From: an uncultured Mycoplasmatota bacterium
GTDB taxonomy: Bacteria > Bacillota_I > Bacilli_A > RF39 > UBA660
Direction of reading: 5' to 3'
Length of the DNA stretch: 32,822 nt
Assembly (NCBI GenBank): GCA_945948625.1
Contig: CAMFBT010000003.1
Coordinates: 1 to 32,822, forward strand
The notes under the pieces are model-generated. The model searched no databases, was not told where the DNA came from, and saw only the letters and a program-made list of their open reading frames with translations. The translations under genes were made by a program, and so were the position numbers. This document shows positions 8,992 through 19,261 of this stretch, one piece after another (the first letter of the stretch is position 1; each line of letters begins with the position of its first letter).

Positions 8992-10084
8992 TTACTCCTT
9001 TTTACACTTTAAATTAGCCTCTAACATTTCACTAATTTCGCCATTTAATATATCATCAACATTACTACTCTCATATCCACTATCATTATCTTTAACAAGC
9101 CTATAAGGTTGCATGACATAACTTCTTTTAGCACTTCCAAAACCATTACTAACAATTTCTCCCCTAATATCACTAACTTCTTCTTTCTGTTCTTGTAAAA
9201 GAATAGAATAAAGTTTACTTTTAAGTACTTCCAAAGCCTTTTCTTTATTTCTAATCTGACTTCTCTCATTTTGACAAGTAACAACAATACCTGTAGGAAT
9301 ATGGGTAATCCTAACAGCACTATCAGTAGTATTAACACCCTGTCCCCCAGGACCACTACTACGATATATATCAATTCTAATATCATTATCATTAATATTA
9401 ATATCTATATCATTATTAATTTCAGGTATAACATCAACTGCGGCAAAAGAAGTATGTCTTCTTTTATTAGAATCAAAAGGACTAATTCTAACAAGTCTAT
9501 GTACCCCTCTCTCACCCTTTAAATAGCCATAAGCATTATTACCATTAATCTGAAACATAATAGACTTAATACCAGCTTCTTCGCCATCTTGCTTATCAAG
9601 TAAAATAGTATTATAACCATTCTTTTCAGTATATCTAATATACATTCTATATAGCATACTTACCCAATCACAAGATTCAGTACCACCTGCTCCAGCATGA
9701 ATTTCCATAATAGCATTCGAATTATCATATTTTCCATTTAAATAAGTTTCAAGTTCTAATTTATCAACTCTATCTTTTAAAATAGAAAGTTCATCTTCAA
9801 GTAAAGAACAAATATCACTATTATTAGATTCCTCTAACATAGATAGAGCATCATCTACAGAATTAGTAAGTTCATTAATATTAAGAATAATGCTTTTTAT
9901 ACTCTTAAGTTCTATCATCAATTTATCCGCTTTTTCTCTATCATCCCAAAAAGCAGGAGAAATCATAAGATCATTTATCTCTTTTTCTCTTTCAACTTTA
10001 TTATCTAATTCAAAGAGACCTCCTAAGTTCATTTAATTTATCACTAAGTATTTTATACTCTCTTTTTAAATCCAATATTTCCAT
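8992..10084 (-). CDS. prfB: Peptide chain release factor 2, expressed via programmed +1 frameshift; complement(join(8992..10011,10013..10084))
   Basis: Upstream ATG at 10084 encodes MEILDLKREYKILSDKLNELRRSL, then AGGAGG TCT CTT TGA A; a +1 shift joins to ELDNKVEREKEINDLMISPAFWDD. GPGGQGVN and the RF2-type SPF motif are present. Confidence 0.95.
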
Positions 10085-10147
10085 ACAATCACCTAGTATA
10101 AGTATACATTAATTATTAAAAAAAAGAAAGAGATAATTGTAAAATTA

Positions 10148-10176
10148 TTGACACAAATAAAACAAAATGATAATAT
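10148..10176 (+). promoter_or_regulatory. SigA-type promoter with extended -10
   Basis: TTGACA-N17-TAATAT with TGA immediately before the -10; about 26 nt upstream of the ATG, with GAGGAGG SD. Confidence 0.8.
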
Positions 10177-10202
10177 AAAAATAGAATACGAGGAGGATAA
10201 TA

Positions 10203-10610
10203 ATGAGTAAAAAACAATACACAATAATTGGAGTAAGTATCCTAATATTTATCATAATAATAATATTTATACTAATAAAAGGCCAAAATAACACTTGGAC
10301 AAATGAAATACTAACATCAACTTCATACGAAATATATAAAGAAGACTGTAACAATAATCAAACTAAATTAGATAACAAAGTCATGAATAATATTGACACA
10401 TATTGGAAAGATTTATCGAATAATGGTCCATGGCTAGGAGATAATAATAATTGTTATGAAAAAATAACAATAAAATATGATAAAAATGGTATTATACAAG
10501 AAAAAGAACTATTATTAATAGATGATAAATCTATTGTATTAAGAGTAAATAATACTGATACGTATTATGTAAATGCCAATAATCTAATAAAATATTTAAA
10601 AGGTATTTAG
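10203..10610 (+). CDS. Hypothetical membrane-anchored or secreted protein, 135 aa
   Basis: One N-terminal hydrophobic helix followed by a polar domain with two Cys; strong SD, promoter and downstream terminator. Confidence 0.8.
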   Translation: MSKKQYTIIGVSILIFIIIIIFILIKGQNNTWTNEILTSTSYEIYKEDCNNNQTKLDNKVMNNIDTYWKDLSNNGPWLGDNNNCYEKITIKYDKNGIIQEKELLLIDDKSIVLRVNNTDTYYVNANNLIKYLKGI

Positions 10611-10665
10611 TAATAATTTTAGTAATAATTCAAGTTCATAATATAATTTTAAAAAACAAATAACT

Positions 10666-10692
10666 AACTACTAATTACTTCTTTTAGTAGTT
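10666..10692 (+). terminator. Intrinsic terminator of the 135-aa gene
   Basis: AACTACTAA-9nt-TTAGTAGTT followed by TT. Confidence 0.6.
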
Positions 10693-10713
10693 TTAAATAT
10701 AATTTATAGCATT

Positions 10714-10742
10714 AAAAGAGACAACTATTTTGTCTCTTTTTT
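10714..10742. terminator. Terminator at the pepF 3' end (potentially bidirectional)
   Basis: AAAAGAGACAA-CTATT-TTGTCTCTTTT; the pepF stop is in the loop. Confidence 0.88.
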
Positions 10743-12512
10743 ATACATATCTAGAATATTTTTAAACTCATCAAGTGCACTAGTAACAACTTCTTTCTTA
10801 GTTAAATCAACACCAGCAAGTTTTAAAGATTGAATAGGATTCTTTTTAGAACCACATTTCAAGAATTCAATATAACCAGCTACTGCACCATCTTTATGAG
10901 ATAAAATATTCTTTACTATTATTGTCGCAGCACTAAGACCAGTAGCATATTTATAAACATAAAAGTCATAATAAAAGTGTGGTATTCTCTCCCATTCATA
11001 TCTAATATAATCATCTACAACTACAGTATCACCAAAATAAAACCTATTTAGATCATAATATATATTACATAATTTATCAGAAGTAAGTGCTTCATCATTA
11101 TCAATCATACCAGATATCTTTTTTTCAAATTCAGCAAACATTGTCTGTCTATATATAGTAGCCCTATATAATTCCATAAGATTATTTAATATAAATAGTC
11201 TTTCTTCCCTACTATTACTATTCTCTAACATATAATAACTAAGTAATAATTCATTAACTGTTGAAGCAACTTCAGCCACAAAAATACGATATTCACTATT
11301 TTGATAATCATTGTAACTTCGTGAATAATAACTATGCATAGAATGACCCATCTCATGAATTAAAGTAGACATATCATTATACTTATCCTGATAATTAAGA
11401 AGAATATAAGGATATGTATCATAACTACCACCAGAATAACCACCAGTTCGTTTACTTTTAGTAGGATATACATCAATCCATCTATTATCTAATCCTTCTT
11501 TAACCATATTAATATATTCATCGCCAAAAACACTAAGAACCTTAAGAATAATTTCTTTAGCTTCTTCATAATTATATTTCTTATCAAATTCTTCAACTAT
11601 TGGAACATAAACATCATATAAATGAAGTTCATCTAAACCAAGAATTTTTTTCTTTAAATCATAATACTCATAAATATAATTAATTTTCTCATGAACACTA
11701 TCAATTAAATTATCATAAACAGAAATATCTACATCATCTGCAAACAAAGACATTTGAATTGCACTATCATATTTTTGAAGTTTAGCAAGAGTAGACAACT
11801 CTTTCATATTTGTAGAAATTAAACTAGCAAAAGTATTAGAATATTTTTTATATTTACTATGCAAAGTATTAAAAGCACTTTCTCTAACATTTCTATCTTT
11901 ACTTTCTATAAATAAAGAATAATTACTATTAGTAAGGTAGACTTTTCTACCATTCTCATCAATAATTTCATCAAAAGACATATCACAATCTTTAAAAAGT
12001 TCATAAGTATCATAAGAAGAACCAATAATTTTACTAATACCTGATAAAATTTTTTCTTCACTATCACTTAAAATATGCTTATTATATCTATATACTTCAT
12101 TAATATAGAACTTATAATCATTAAGTTTTATATTTTCCTTATAGAATTTTTTCAAAGTTTTACTATTAAGTTTCAATATACTAGGAACAATAAAATAACT
12201 ATTGGTATTAAAATCACTTCTTAAATTAGATATTTTCTCACAAAGTTCTTGTTTATCATTATTTGAAGTATCTAAATCAAAAGATAAACTAGTATAAACA
12301 GATAATTTACTAACAATTCTATCAATATCAAAATATAACTTAATAGTTTCATAGAAACTATCACTATCAAGAATCATCTTTTTATCATAATTCTTAAGTC
12401 TTTTTATCATCTTTTTAGCCTTATTATAATCTTTATCAAAACATTCAAAATCACTATAAATAACATCTAAATTCCAAGTATATTTTTTATCAATATCTTT
12501 TCTATCTTTCAT
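10725..12512 (-). CDS. pepF: Oligoendopeptidase F (M3 family)
   Basis: Zinc motif LIHEMGHSMHSYYS and M3B-type architecture, 595 aa. Confidence 0.95.
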   Translation of the reverse strand: MKDRKDIDKKYTWNLDVIYSDFECFDKDYNKAKKMIKRLKNYDKKMILDSDSFYETIKLYFDIDRIVSKLSVYTSLSFDLDTSNNDKQELCEKISNLRSDFNTNSYFIVPSILKLNSKTLKKFYKENIKLNDYKFYINEVYRYNKHILSDSEEKILSGISKIIGSSYDTYELFKDCDMSFDEIIDENGRKVYLTNSNYSLFIESKDRNVRESAFNTLHSKYKKYSNTFASLISTNMKELSTLAKLQKYDSAIQMSLFADDVDISVYDNLIDSVHEKINYIYEYYDLKKKILGLDELHLYDVYVPIVEEFDKKYNYEEAKEIILKVLSVFGDEYINMVKEGLDNRWIDVYPTKSKRTGGYSGGSYDTYPYILLNYQDKYNDMSTLIHEMGHSMHSYYSRSYNDYQNSEYRIFVAEVASTVNELLLSYYMLENSNSREERLFILNNLMELYRATIYRQTMFAEFEKKISGMIDNDEALTSDKLCNIYYDLNRFYFGDTVVVDDYIRYEWERIPHFYYDFYVYKYATGLSAATIIVKNILSHKDGAVAGYIEFLKCGSKKNPIQSLKLAGVDLTKKEVVTSALDEFKNILDMYKKETK

Positions 12513-12527
12513 AATTATCCTTTCTTA

Positions 12528-13625
12528 CTACACATTAAATCTAAAATGACATATATCCCCATCTTGCATAATATATTCTTTTCCCTCAATTCTAGCCTTA
12601 CCTAATTCTCTAACCTTAAGTTCATTACCAGCAGTAACTAAATCACTATAAGACATAACTTCAGCCTTAATAAAACCTTTTTCAAAATCAGAGTGAATAA
12701 TTCCAGCACACTCTGGAGCTTTCATACCTTTCTTAAAAGTCCAAGCCCGAACCTCATCCTTACCAACAGTGAAAAATGTAGCAAGTCCAAGTAAATCATA
12801 AGTTTTATTAATAAGAGTTTCAACTCCACTTTCTTTAATACCTAAATCATCTAAAAACATTTTCTTTTCTTCATCATCTAATTCAGCAAGCTCACTCTCA
12901 AGCTTAGCACATATAATTGCAGTCTCACTACCCTCTTTATTAGCATAACCTATAACTTTTTTAGTATACTCATTTCCAATATTAATATCATTATCTTCTA
13001 CATTCATAGCATAAATAATAGGTTTCAAAGTAATCAAATTAAATGAACTAATAAGTTTCTTTTCTTCATCATCAAGTCCTAACTTTCTAACAGGAATATT
13101 ACTCTCTAATGCACACTTTATTTTTTCTAATAATTCTATTTCTTTAACATCATCTTTGTTTTTAGTAGTCATAGCTTTTTTACCAATCTTATTAATTCTT
13201 GAAGTAACAATCTCTAAATCAGATAAAACAAGTTCCACATTAATAACCTCAATATCCCTAATAGGATCAACACTACCATCAACATGAATAATATTAGGAT
13301 CATCAAAACATCTAACAACTTCTACAACAGCATCAACTTCTCTAATATGAGACAAAAACTTATTTCCAAGCCCTTCACCATTACTAGCTCCCTTAACAAG
13401 TCCAGCTATATCAGTAAATTCATATGTTGTTGGAATAACCCTTTCAGGATTATACATATTTTTAAGTACATCAACTCTATCATCTGGTACAACAACAACT
13501 CCCACATTAGGATCAATCGTTGCAAAAGGATAATTTGCCATTAAAATATTCTTTTTTGTAATAGCATTAAATAAAGTAGATTTACCAACATTAGGAAGAC
13601 CCACTATACCCGCTGTCAAACTCAT
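12528..13625 (-). CDS. ychF: Redox-regulated/ribosome-binding ATPase YchF
   Basis: [44 protein letters not shown]-terminal TGS-like [31 protein letters not shown]. Start corrected to 13625. Confidence 0.95.
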   Translation of the reverse strand: MSLTAGIVGLPNVGKSTLFNAITKKNILMANYPFATIDPNVGVVVVPDDRVDVLKNMYNPERVIPTTYEFTDIAGLVKGASNGEGLGNKFLSHIREVDAVVEVVRCFDDPNIIHVDGSVDPIRDIEVINVELVLSDLEIVTSRINKIGKKAMTTKNKDDVKEIELLEKIKCALESNIPVRKLGLDDEEKKLISSFNLITLKPIIYAMNVEDNDINIGNEYTKKVIGYANKEGSETAIICAKLESELAELDDEEKKMFLDDLGIKESGVETLINKTYDLLGLATFFTVGKDEVRAWTFKKGMKAPECAGIIHSDFEKGFIKAEVMSYSDLVTAGNELKVRELGKARIEGKEYIMQDGDICHFRFNV

Positions 13626-13649
13626 AATATCACTTCTTTCTACCAAATT

Positions 13650-13678
13650 ATTATAACAAAAAAAGTCGTATAATACAA
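13650..13678 (-). promoter_or_regulatory. ychF promoter overlapping the upstream terminator
   Basis: Minus strand TTGTAT-N17-TATAAT with extended -10 TGT. Confidence 0.7.
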
Positions 13679-13688
13679 TACAACTTTT
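13658..13688 (-). terminator. Terminator downstream of the AbgT-family gene
   Basis: AAAAGTTGTAT-TGTATT-ATACGACTTTT, 11-bp stem including one U-G pair, followed by a T tract. Confidence 0.8.
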
Positions 13689-13692
13689 AATT

Positions 13693-15228
13693 TTATAACA
13701 TAACCCCAGTACCAATACCAATTGGAATACCAATAATATAAAATGCAAGAATAATAATTAACCATAATATAGTAAAAGCAATAGTATACGGAATCATCAA
13801 ACTCATAGCATCAGTAATAGTAATAACATCATTTTTTCTTTTATTATAAATATGTAAAAATCCTATTAAAATAACAAAATAACTAAATATAGGAGTAAGT
13901 CCTTTGATACTACTATCAGCAGCTCTAAATACAGCTTCAGCAAATTCTGGTGTCATTGAACTTTGCATAAACATTGGAACAACAATAGGAGAAAGAATTG
14001 CCCACTTAGTTGATGCCATTGGTATAAAGAAAGTACAAATAGCAACAATTATAAAAGTAACAACAATTAATAATAATCCTGTTAACTGAAATTCATTAAG
14101 AAGTTCAGATAAAGAAGCAACTATAAACAGTCCTATATTAGTTTCCTTAAATATCATACAAAATTGAGCAGCAAAGAATATTAAAACCAATAACGATGCA
14201 ACATCCTTCAAATAATAACTCATACCATCAACTAAATCTCTATTATCTTTAATAGTACCAACTCTAATACCATATATTAACGAACTAAATATAAGTAAAA
14301 AAGAAAATATTGTAACAGACCCTTTATAAAAATAAGAACCAGAGCCAAATAACATATCGACATATTTATTTTGATTCAAATCAAGTAACAATCCAGAAAA
14401 AGGAAGACCTTTTATAATACAATAAACCAAAAGAATAACTGCTATCAAAGTAGCACCAAGAGATAAAATAACTCCTTTTCTTTCTTTTTTACTAACAACA
14501 TCCTCTTGAGAAGGTTCTTCTTCATCAAAATAATATTTACCAAGTTTAGGAATAATAAATTTTTCAGTAACAAGCATACCAACATATGCAACCAATATCA
14601 TACTAATAGCAGTAAAAATAATATTACCATATAAATTAACATTATATGAAGAATCAAGTATTTTACTAGCCTTCTCAGAATATAAAGTAAGCATAGAATC
14701 AAATCTATTAACAATAATATTAGCACCATATCCAAAAGTAATACCAGAAAAAGCAGCACATATACCAGCAGAAGGATGTCTACCAAGATTCATAAATAGT
14801 ATTGCAGCTAAAGGAATAAGTATAACATATCCAACTTCATAAAACATCGAAAAAATAATACCTAACAAAACAACAATAAAAGTTAAAAACTTTCTTGGTA
14901 CTCTCTCACCAATCATTTTAAATAAAGAATTAAGTAATCCTGATTTATATGCAACACCAACACCAAGTAAACCAATAATTAAATTACCTAATGGTGCAAA
15001 ATTAAGAAAATTATTAAGCATATTACTAATCAAATACTGAAGTCCAGTTCTATTAAATAAGTTATTAATATTAACGACCTGACTAGTTAAATCACCAGTG
15101 GCCTCATTAACAACATAATAACTAGCCTCTAAATTAAGAATACTGCCAATACTACTAAAAATCATAATACCCAAAGTAAGTAATAAAAATAGTAATGCTG
15201 GATGAAGTCTAATTTTTTTCTTTTTCAT
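13693..15228 (-). CDS. AbgT family transporter
   Basis: LHPALLFLLLTLGIMIFSSIGSIL N-terminus; MFYEVGYVILIPLAAILFMNLGRHPSAGICAAFSGITFGYGANI; PMASTKWAILSPIVVPMFM. Confidence 0.85.
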   Translation of the reverse strand: MKKKKIRLHPALLFLLLTLGIMIFSSIGSILNLEASYYVVNEATGDLTSQVVNINNLFNRTGLQYLISNMLNNFLNFAPLGNLIIGLLGVGVAYKSGLLNSLFKMIGERVPRKFLTFIVVLLGIIFSMFYEVGYVILIPLAAILFMNLGRHPSAGICAAFSGITFGYGANIIVNRFDSMLTLYSEKASKILDSSYNVNLYGNIIFTAISMILVAYVGMLVTEKFIIPKLGKYYFDEEEPSQEDVVSKKERKGVILSLGATLIAVILLVYCIIKGLPFSGLLLDLNQNKYVDMLFGSGSYFYKGSVTIFSFLLIFSSLIYGIRVGTIKDNRDLVDGMSYYLKDVASLLVLIFFAAQFCMIFKETNIGLFIVASLSELLNEFQLTGLLLIVVTFIIVAICTFFIPMASTKWAILSPIVVPMFMQSSMTPEFAEAVFRAADSSIKGLTPIFSYFVILIGFLHIYNKRKNDVITITDAMSLMIPYTIAFTILWLIIILAFYIIGIPIGIGTGVML

Positions 15229-15403
15229 TATATACCACCTTTTTAATTTTTTTATTTAATAAAATTCTAGGAATCATAATAACTCTAGAACATTTAACAC
15301 ATTTAATTTTAATATCTGCCCCAAGTCTTATAATTTCAAAGTCACTACAACCGCAAGGATGAACTTTCTTTAATGTAACAATATCACCTAAATTATAATT
15401 CAT
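15209..15403 (-). CDS. DUF951 family small protein
   Basis: LGDIVTLKKVHPCGCSDFEIIRLGADIKIKCVKCSRVIMIPR, four-Cys pattern typical of DUF951. Confidence 0.9.
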   Translation of the reverse strand: MNYNLGDIVTLKKVHPCGCSDFEIIRLGADIKIKCVKCSRVIMIPRILLNKKIKKVVYNEKEKN

Positions 15404-15502
15404 ATAATCACTTCCATATTCACATTATAGCATTAATTTTATTTTAAGTAAATTAATAACTATACATTTTATTTTTTTATTTTGTATCTTTTAATCAAAA
15501 TG

Positions 15503-15531
15503 TTGTAAAAAATAATATCATTTGTTATAAT
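15503..15531 (+). promoter_or_regulatory. SigA-type promoter for the 447-aa gene
   Basis: TTGTAA-N17-TATAAT with TGT extended -10. Confidence 0.8.
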
Positions 15532-15558
15532 ATAGAAGTATAGAAAAGGGATGATGAA

Positions 15559-16902
15559 GTGAAAAAAGAAGTAAATAATGTAAGAAGAAAAAGAAAATTA
15601 AATTTTCAAAAAATATTTAATTTAGTAAGTGCAACATTTATACTAGCTTGTTGTATTTTCTATGGAACAAGATTCATAAAATTATATATAGAAAATAATA
15701 AAGTAGAAAAAATAACTGTACTAGCAGATAATATTAAAGAAAATAATAAAGAAAACAATAACTTTAAACAAATTAATGAAGATTACTATTTTACAAATGA
15801 GGATGAAAATAATTATATAAAATATTCAAATATATTATGGAGAATTATTAAAATAAATTCTGATAAAACAATTACATTAGTATCAAATAATTCATTAACA
15901 GCATTAGCTCCTGGTAACGAAAAAGAATATGAAAAAACATATTTAAATATTTGGTTAAATAAAACAGAAAAAGATAATTCTGGTATCTTACAAACAAATT
16001 TAAATAATATTGAGAAATATTTAACCTTCACCAAAACATGTAAAGACATTGTTACTAATACTAAAAATATAACCTGTAAAGATAAAATTGAAGATACATA
16101 TATAACAATTCCATCAATATATGATTATATAAATACTGGTGGCAACAAAGGATTTATGAATAATGAAGAATATTTCTATTTAGCAAATATGAATAATGAA
16201 AATAAATTAATGTATATAGATAGTACTGGTAAAACAAATTATACAGACGAAAATGATATATTAGGAATAAAACCTGTAATAACAATAAAAAATACAATAA
16301 CATTAAAAGAAGGAAATGGTACTAAAGATAATCCATATACTTTTGAAGAAGAACAAGGATTACTAGGAAGCTATATAAAATTAGGTAATGACATATGGAG
16401 AATATATAGTATTGAAGATAATATCGTAAAACTATCACTAAATAATTATCTAAAAATAAATAATACTGAAGTAAAATACAAATATTCAAATAATGGATAT
16501 TATCATAATGACACAAAACAAGGTTCACTTGCATATTATTTAAATAATACATATTTAAACTCACTTAATTACAAAGATAAAATAAAAGAAACAAAATTCG
16601 CTAATGGAATATATAGTAATACAACCAATTATGACTATTCAAAAGTATTAACAACAAATGTTGATACAAAAATATCAGTATTAAGTATAGGAAATATTTT
16701 CCTAAACAATCAAAATACTAATTACTTTTTATCAACAGGAATATCAAAAGATAGTAGTTTAGTTTATGTTATGCAAGATGATTATAAAGTATATACAAAA
16801 GTATCAACCACTAATTTAAGAATTATTCCTACAACATCTATAGAAAAAAGTTTATTAACAAAAGGAAATGGAACAGAAAATAATCCATACGAGGTAGAAT
16901 AA
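15559..16902 (+). CDS. Membrane-anchored extracytoplasmic protein with a duplicated domain
   Basis: Basic N-terminus plus one TM. Two modules start YIKYSNILWRIIKINSD / YIKLGNDIWRIYSIED and end GNGTKDNPYTFE / GNGTENNPYEVE. GTG start. Confidence 0.8.
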   Translation: MKKEVNNVRRKRKLNFQKIFNLVSATFILACCIFYGTRFIKLYIENNKVEKITVLADNIKENNKENNNFKQINEDYYFTNEDENNYIKYSNILWRIIKINSDKTITLVSNNSLTALAPGNEKEYEKTYLNIWLNKTEKDNSGILQTNLNNIEKYLTFTKTCKDIVTNTKNITCKDKIEDTYITIPSIYDYINTGGNKGFMNNEEYFYLANMNNENKLMYIDSTGKTNYTDENDILGIKPVITIKNTITLKEGNGTKDNPYTFEEEQGLLGSYIKLGNDIWRIYSIEDNIVKLSLNNYLKINNTEVKYKYSNNGYYHNDTKQGSLAYYLNNTYLNSLNYKDKIKETKFANGIYSNTTNYDYSKVLTTNVDTKISVLSIGNIFLNNQNTNYFLSTGISKDSSLVYVMQDDYKVYTKVSTTNLRIIPTTSIEKSLLTKGNGTENNPYEVE

Positions 16903-16903
16903 T

Positions 16904-17932
16904 ATGAGTAAAAGAAATAATAAAAAAATATATAAATCAACGATAGTTTTTATCATATTAGACATAATAGTAATAGGATGCTTTATAATGATGTATGGAC
17001 CATGGGATAAAATAAGAAACATGTATGTAAATACAGCATTAAAAACAATGAATCACCAATATTTTGCTAACATATTTTATAGTCAAGAAACAATAGATAA
17101 AATAAATAGCAATAGTTATTTTGTTACAATAAATGAAGATGCAAATATTGATGATGTTATAATAAACACAAAAGAAAAAACAAAATATAAAGATAAATAT
17201 GAAGAAGAACTATTTACAAGAGAAAATCCAGATGATACATATAAAATAATAAACCTAAAAATAGGAACATCAAAAGGATATCTTGTAGCAATCTATGAGC
17301 CAGAAAAAGTAAAATTAATATCAATAAAACAATTTGATATTGGTGGAAAAGGTGAAAGAGTCATAACAATGTGCGAAAGATATGGAGGTTCTGTCTGCAT
17401 TAATGGCGGAGGTTTCCAAGATGAAGGATATGGATCTGATATACCAATAGGAATAGTAATTCAAAATGGAGAAATCACTTGGGGTAAAGATACTGCTGAT
17501 ACAGCAAGGGATAATGTTATAGGAATTACAAAAGATGGAAAACTAAAATTAATGGCAAATGCCACAGCAAATGAAGCTTTAGCAGCAGGAATAAATGATG
17601 CAATGATATTTGGGCCATTTCTAATAGTCAATGGAAAACCTTTAGAAATAGTTGGAGATCCATGGGGCCAAGCACCAAGAGTAGCTATAGGACAAACAAA
17701 AGATGGAATAATGCTTTTCTTAGTAGTAGACGGAGAAAATTATATTAATGGTGCAAGCCTTCAAGATATGGTAGATATTTTACAAAGATATGGAGCATAT
17801 AATGCTGCAAACCTAGATGGAGGACAATCATCAAGTTTAGTAGTAAACAACAAATTATATAATAATCCACCTCCAGCAGCTAAGAGACAAGGTGGAAGAT
17901 ATGTAGTAACAGGTTGGGGATTAATAGATTAA
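16904..17932 (+). CDS. Phosphodiester glycosidase family protein (NAGPA domain)
   Basis: One N-terminal TM; INGGGFQDEG, NANDAMIFGPFLIVNGK-like region, GASLQDMVDILQRYGAYNAANLDGGQSSSLV. Confidence 0.9.
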   Translation: MSKRNNKKIYKSTIVFIILDIIVIGCFIMMYGPWDKIRNMYVNTALKTMNHQYFANIFYSQETIDKINSNSYFVTINEDANIDDVIINTKEKTKYKDKYEEELFTRENPDDTYKIINLKIGTSKGYLVAIYEPEKVKLISIKQFDIGGKGERVITMCERYGGSVCINGGGFQDEGYGSDIPIGIVIQNGEITWGKDTADTARDNVIGITKDGKLKLMANATANEALAAGINDAMIFGPFLIVNGKPLEIVGDPWGQAPRVAIGQTKDGIMLFLVVDGENYINGASLQDMVDILQRYGAYNAANLDGGQSSSLVVNNKLYNNPPPAAKRQGGRYVVTGWGLID

Positions 17933-17959
17933 AAGCTTACTTTTTAGTTAAGCTTTTTC
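17931..17959 (+). terminator. Intrinsic terminator after the NAGPA gene
   Basis: AAAAGCTTA-9nt-TAAGCTTTT with T tract. Confidence 0.8.
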
Positions 17960-17960
17960 A

Positions 17961-17989
17961 TTTACAAAGAATAACATTTTTGTTATAAT
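17961..17989 (+). promoter_or_regulatory. SigA-type promoter for the CapA-family gene
   Basis: TTTACA-N17-TATAAT with TGT extended -10; ATG at 18011 preceded by AAGGAGAG. Confidence 0.82.
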
Positions 17990-18010
17990 AACAATGTAAG
18001 GAGAGTAAAA

Positions 18011-19261
18011 ATGAGTACAAGAAAAAGAAAAAGAAAATTAAAAAAGAAAGTAAAAATAACATTAATAATATTATTAATAGTTGGAATATCCATATATCCA
18101 ATATATAAAATAACACATAAAGAAACAACATCTAACAAAACAGATAATAATAAAATTGAAGAAAAAGAAAAACACTATGAATTATCTCTAATTGCTGTAG
18201 GAGATAATCTAATACATGGATCAGTATATAGAGATGCAAATAAGCATGCAAATTATAATGGTTATGATTTTAAACCTATAATAACAAATATAAAAGAAAT
18301 AGTATCAAACTATGATGTAGCTTACTATAATCAAGAAACAATTTTAGGAGGAACAGAACTAGGATTATCTGATTATCCAACTTTTAATTCCCCTTATGAA
18401 GCCGGAGATGCGATGATAGATGCCGGATTCAATCTAGTAAGCTTAGCAACAAATCATACCATGGATTCAGGTAAAAAAGCTGTTGAAAACTCTTGTAAAT
18501 ATTGGAACGAAAAAAAAGAAGTATTAACTTCTGGCAGTTATTGTAGTGAAGAAGAAAAAAACGAAATAAGAATAAAAGAAAAAAACAATATTACCTATAC
18601 AATGTTAAATTATACTTATGGAACAAATGGAATGCCAGTACCAAATGATTACCTAGTTAATGTATGGCCCACAGATATAGATAATATAAATAATCCAGAA
18701 AAAGATACAAAATATCAAGCATATAAAACCAAAGTAAAAGAAGATATTGAAAAAGTAAGAGATAAAGTAGATCTTTTAATTGTAGCAATGCACTGGGGTG
18801 TAGAATATACACATAATCCAACCGAATATGAAAAAGATATGGCTTCTTACTTATCATCACTAGGAGTAGACCTAATAATAGGAACCCATCCCCATGTCAT
18901 TCAACCAGTAACATGGATAGATAATACCTTGGTAATATATTCATTAGGAAACTTTTTATCAGCACAATATCAAAACAAAAGTACTTGTACATATTATAAG
19001 TGTACAACAGGATTAATGACAAGTTTAAAAGTAGAAAAAATAGAAAAAGGAAAGAATAAAGAAATAAAAATAACAAATATAGAAAATGAATTAATATATA
19101 ATTACTATAACCAATCAACATGGAGAGAATTTAAAATAATACCATTTAGTAATCCAGAAATAAAAGAATATCTAACAGATTATAAAAAAGTTTATGATAC
19201 ATATAAAGAAGTAGTACAAAGACTAGATAATACTATGTATGTAAAACCAGCAGCAGAATAA
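18011..19261 (+). CDS. CapA family protein (PGA_cap metallophosphatase-like)
   Basis: VGDNLIHG, YNQETILGG, LATNHTMDSG, AMHWGVEYTHNPT, IGTHPHVIQPVTW. Confidence 0.92.
   Translation: MSTRKRKRKLKKKVKITLIILLIVGISIYPIYKITHKETTSNKTDNNKIEEKEKHYELSLIAVGDNLIHGSVYRDANKHANYNGYDFKPIITNIKEIVSNYDVAYYNQETILGGTELGLSDYPTFNSPYEAGDAMIDAGFNLVSLATNHTMDSGKKAVENSCKYWNEKKEVLTSGSYCSEEEKNEIRIKEKNNITYTMLNYTYGTNGMPVPNDYLVNVWPTDIDNINNPEKDTKYQAYKTKVKEDIEKVRDKVDLLIVAMHWGVEYTHNPTEYEKDMASYLSSLGVDLIIGTHPHVIQPVTWIDNTLVIYSLGNFLSAQYQNKSTCTYYKCTTGLMTSLKVEKIEKGKNKEIKITNIENELIYNYYNQSTWREFKIIPFSNPEIKEYLTDYKKVYDTYKEVVQRLDNTMYVKPAAE

Noticed and set aside
9045-9522. ORFs 9045..9392 (-) and 9271..9522 (+)
   Set aside because: Alternative frames within prfB; Asn/Ile- or Leu/Val-rich shadow translations with no SD.
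10010-10012. In-frame TGA in prfB as selenocysteine, or as evidence for genetic code 4
   Set aside because: Context AGGAGG-TCT-CTT-TGA is the RF2 autoregulatory frameshift site and the downstream frame is +1. This is a stop read by RF2.
13284-14786. ORFs 13284..13544 (+), 13904..14089 (+), 14598..14786 (-)
   Set aside because: Antisense or out-of-frame within ychF and the AbgT-family gene.
15813-19121. ORFs at 15813, 16322, 18657 and 18897 on the minus strand
   Set aside because: Antisense to well-supported plus-strand genes; AT-rich sequence gives long spurious hydrophobic ORFs.
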